Positions 61,116 through 64,000 of a stretch of 64,000 bases of DNA are shown here, piece after piece; the stretch's first letter is position 1, and each line of letters opens with the position of its first letter. The stretch lies in contig NC_018393.1 in assembly GCF_000208865.1 (NCBI RefSeq), positions 868,001 to 932,000 of the forward strand, written 5' to 3'. Both the position numbers and the translations under genes were made by a program. The notes beneath the pieces were generated by a model, which was given only the letters and a program-made list of their open reading frames with translations, searched no databases and had not been told where the DNA came from. The DNA is from Neospora caninum Liverpool. Lineage: Eukaryota; Apicomplexa; Conoidasida; Eucoccidiorida; Sarcocystidae.

Positions 61116-64000
61116 ATGCGTGTATTTATTCCGCCCTTTCGGAAGCGGGCTCACTCGGCACCTGATCATCATGTCCTCACTGGTTCTAATGGCGGCGCGA
61201 ATGAAACTGCTGCACCAACAACATTCGTCAAAGTGGACTCGAATATGGTGTCAGTCATTCCCCAGGGTGTGCCACCTGCTGTGACGCATGGCAGATTGTC
61301 ACTGGCGGCATCAGAGACAACCGTACCATCCAATGTCGAGTCGTCCACTGGCTCTCAACCGCCAGCTGCCTTATCCACAGACTTTGTCGGCTACGAAGTT
61401 CTATATACAAAACGTTCTCTGAAGAAACGAAAGACGTACAAGTCAGCTCCCACCTCCTATCATCAGCGGTTTCTTGGGGAAAATGACGTTTGACTGGAAC
61501 GCACAGCGATGGTGTCCTCCTGGTAAAGGCAGGGAGTATAGCCTTGCTGGATGATGCCGTAAGAGCGCCTACGTGCAGAGGGAACATCTTTGGAGAAGTA
61601 CCTAGCTTGCAGGGAATGGTTGTGGCTAAATCAATCAGCAAAGGTGGATGGTCCACAGAGAACGGTCCCGGATCTAGTCTTGGTAAGCCCTAGCCAGCGC
61701 GCGGTTCCAGTCTTGGCAAGAATGAACTATTCGGTAGTTCTGGGGAACTTCGAACTGGAATTATGCGAGCAAATCCTGGAAGAGGAATATTCGTCTGGGC
61801 GTCTTTTCATGTAGGTGGTACATGGGTCGTAATAAACGTATTAGATTATTTAGGGCCGTCTCTAGTGGCAACTGTGCATCAACATGCGCACCAACAGGCG
61901 GGCCACAAGCCAAAGCTCCGAGGCGGTTTCAGGCTCCTCTGGTGTCCACTCAGCTGTTCCAGCCTGTTGCAACAACAGTCGTGGAAAAAGGTGTCCCGCA
62001 TGGGGGTAGGTGAAGAAAATGAAGGGCGCATCCCTATTAAGTGAACTAGGCTCAGTCGAGCAGCATTCGAGATCGCCGTCTGTGAAACACCTAGTGGCGA
62101 GCGCTGCCCAATATGGATTGACGCTTTCCTGAATAAATACCTGAGGCCTCATCAAAGGGAGGGAATCTCTTGGATGTATAACCAACTTCTTGAGGGCGGG
62201 GGCTGCATCCTAGCTGACACGATGGGTCTAGGGAAGACAATTCAGGCGATAAGCCTGTTGTGGGTTGCAGTTTCTCAACCTGCAGGTCTGCGGCCACTGG
62301 CAACCAAATGCTGTGTTGTATGTCCCGCTAGCTTGGTCGGAAACTGGACTCATGGTGGGCATCCCATCTGATATACCAGCACTATCAGCATTTATGCACC
62401 CTCAAGAGGTCAAAAAGTGGCTTGGAAACAGACTCACGTTTGTCGTCGCGTCCGGAGATGGCAAGGAAACAAAGGCGATTTTGCAACAGTTCACTTCCGC
62501 AAACATATGTAAGCTTGTGATTGTTTCGTACGACCAACTGAGGTGAGTTTTAGGGCAGATGTGTCATGTGAACTGCATATGACAGCAGCTTTTCACCAGG
62601 AAGCTCTGTGGGACTATCACATCTTCTATTGACATTCTTATATGCGACGAAGGACACAGACTGAAGTCATCCAAGTCTCAAACAGCGCTACATTTGCAGA
62701 AGCTCCGTTGCAGACACAGACTTATTCTCTCAGGTAAGACTCGCCGAACGTTGCGTTCGTTGCCTGACAGAGCTAAGCCTCATAAAACAGGGACTCCACT
62801 TCAAAATGACATGGTACGGTTGTCCAAGGCTGAGTGTTGGTCTCGCGCATGACTTGTTGCTCTCAAGGACGAGCTGTATGCTTGCTGTTCTTTTGTTCGC
62901 CCAGACGCCATACCAGACAACAGGGTCTTCGCGAAGGTGTTTAAAGAGCCCATTTTAAGAGCTGGCCTACCGACCGCGACCGTGGCAGAGAAACAGCTGG
63001 GTAAAGTTTACCGGCTTTCGTATGTATCCCCGTAAACCCAGTATCAAATTGCAGGCCAAAGAAGGGCTGAAGAACTCACTTCTTTACTGGTGAACCGTAT
63101 GGTTGACTAACAGATAATAAACATCATAGAAGTTGCACAGTCTCGATTCATGTTAAGGAGGACCGATGACGTCCTGAAATCCTTTGGTGAGGTGCTTCTG
63201 ATAGGGAGACCATGAGCATTTGAATACCTCACGGCATTAAACAGTGCCGCCGAAGAAAACAGTCGCAATCTACTTGAATCTCTTGGACAAGCAAAGATTC
63301 GCATACGAGACAGTCTGCAAGTTCGCCCTGAAAGGTGGTAGAAAAGACAGCTCTGTCATCTTAGCGGTTTTGTCCGCTCTACGGTAACCCACAGCCTTCC
63401 TGTGCACTCCCGATCAGGACGAGCCACGTTGTCTCTCAGCAAGATCGTGAACTGTCCTAACGCAATTCAGTGTGACGAGCCATGTTTGAGCGACGGAGAA
63501 GGCCCTGCCTACGTAGGATCTATCGAAATGAAGGAGAAAACTCAACTGGACACCCTCCTGAGGTCCATCATTCCCAATTCACTGTAAGTTGCTCGGCTAC
63601 TCAGTAATGAATGCATCAGCTCCACATTCTACTCCAGAGAGCTCCGGATGCACTCAAAAATGCAATTTCTGGAGAATCTGTTGCTATCCATTAGATCTTC
63701 CTCAGACGACAAGGTGCGACTATAGGCGACCACGTCACACTTTATTAATCAACAATTTGTGTTTACTGTCCCATGCAGGTCGTCATTGTCAGCAATTTCA
63801 CGTCGACCCTAGACAACATAGAAATCTTCATGCGAGCAAAGGGCTATTCGTTTTTGCGACTTGATGGGTCAACAGCTGTGAGGGATCGCACGGGCCTTGT
63901 AAAAACCTTCAACGAGAGCGAACAGTGCTTCGCGTTTCTTCTCTCATCAAAGGCGGGAGGAGTTGGCTTAAACCTGATCGGCGCCAACAGACTCATCCTC
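61116..64000 (+). CDS. RAD54B: RAD54B/RDH54-like SNF2 DNA translocase, 3' end beyond window
   Basis: SNF2-family ATPase of homologous recombination; remodels Rad51/Dmc1 filaments on DNA. Sixteen exons are resolved with consistent phases: 61116-61441, 61507-61682, 61711-61810, 61854-62005, 62064-62354, 62407-62542, 62600-62733, 62791-62813, 62868-63000, 63055-63089, 63141-63186, 63245-63334, 63365-63383, 63440-63583, 63638-63713 and 63779 to the edge. The N-terminus has [20 protein letters not shown] and [10 protein letters not shown], a RAD54B-type pattern. Then [16 protein letters not shown], the Walker [11 protein letters not shown] (usual DEMGLGKT), [14 protein letters not shown] (motif II), [52 protein letters not shown] and [14 protein letters not shown] (motifs IV-VI begin). 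The remaining helicase C-terminal part lies off the right edge. Family is certain; RAD54B over RAD54 is an inference. Confidence 0.9.

Noticed and set aside
61559..61577. Possible extra intron in RAD54B exon 2 (GCC/GTAAGA donor at 61559)
   Set aside because: Reading straight through keeps phase into the next exon (61711), whereas splicing leads to a stop or a phase clash.

Overview
This window comes from a nuclear chromosome of an apicomplexan, most likely a tissue-cyst-forming coccidian of the Toxoplasma/Neospora/Hammondia group. The grounds are intron-rich genes with canonical GT-AG borders, GC-rich codon use, introns full of (TA)n and polypurine/polypyrimidine tracts, frequent TGCATGC words, and a coccidian-specific inner-membrane-complex gene (ISP4) next to a very coccidian-like elongation factor 2. 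I found twelve genes; eleven have a recognisable family. There is no sign of bacterial operons, CRISPR arrays or transposons. Two runs of exactly 100 N mark assembly gaps.

Layout. 1-4.0 kb: NOP58 on the minus strand, running off the left edge. 6.1-12.9 kb: UTP14 on the plus strand, head-to-head with NOP58. Both proteins serve the U3 snoRNP/SSU processome, so this is a divergent ribosome-biogenesis pair. 15.1-19.7 kb: a BT1-type (folate/biopterin) transporter on the minus strand; its first intron holds a gap and one arm of a 334-bp inverted duplication. 22.2-23.1 kb: ISP4 on the minus strand, divergent from eEF2 (25.0-28.7 kb, plus), whose first coding exon is only the ATG. 31.5-33.5 kb: a two-AN1-finger protein on the minus strand that needs a GC-AG intron to complete its second finger. 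35.0-35.5 kb: a weakly supported small secreted protein. 37.3-42.7 kb: CCT3, the chaperonin gamma subunit.

The right third is metabolic and DNA/RNA maintenance. 43.8-50.8 kb: a 17-exon isovaleryl-CoA dehydrogenase on the minus strand, one exon cut by a gap. 52.1-56.4 kb: an 8-exon aspartate-semialdehyde dehydrogenase on the minus strand. 57.5-60.3 kb: an RluA-family pseudouridine synthase with an S4 domain. 61.1 kb to the right edge: a RAD54B-like SNF2 translocase with micro-exons, incomplete at its 3' end.

Exon borders were built by hand from homology, reading frame and splice consensus, and all internal phases agree except where stated. The UTRs, the first exons of IVD and the pseudouridine synthase, and the last exon of the AN1 gene are the least certain parts.
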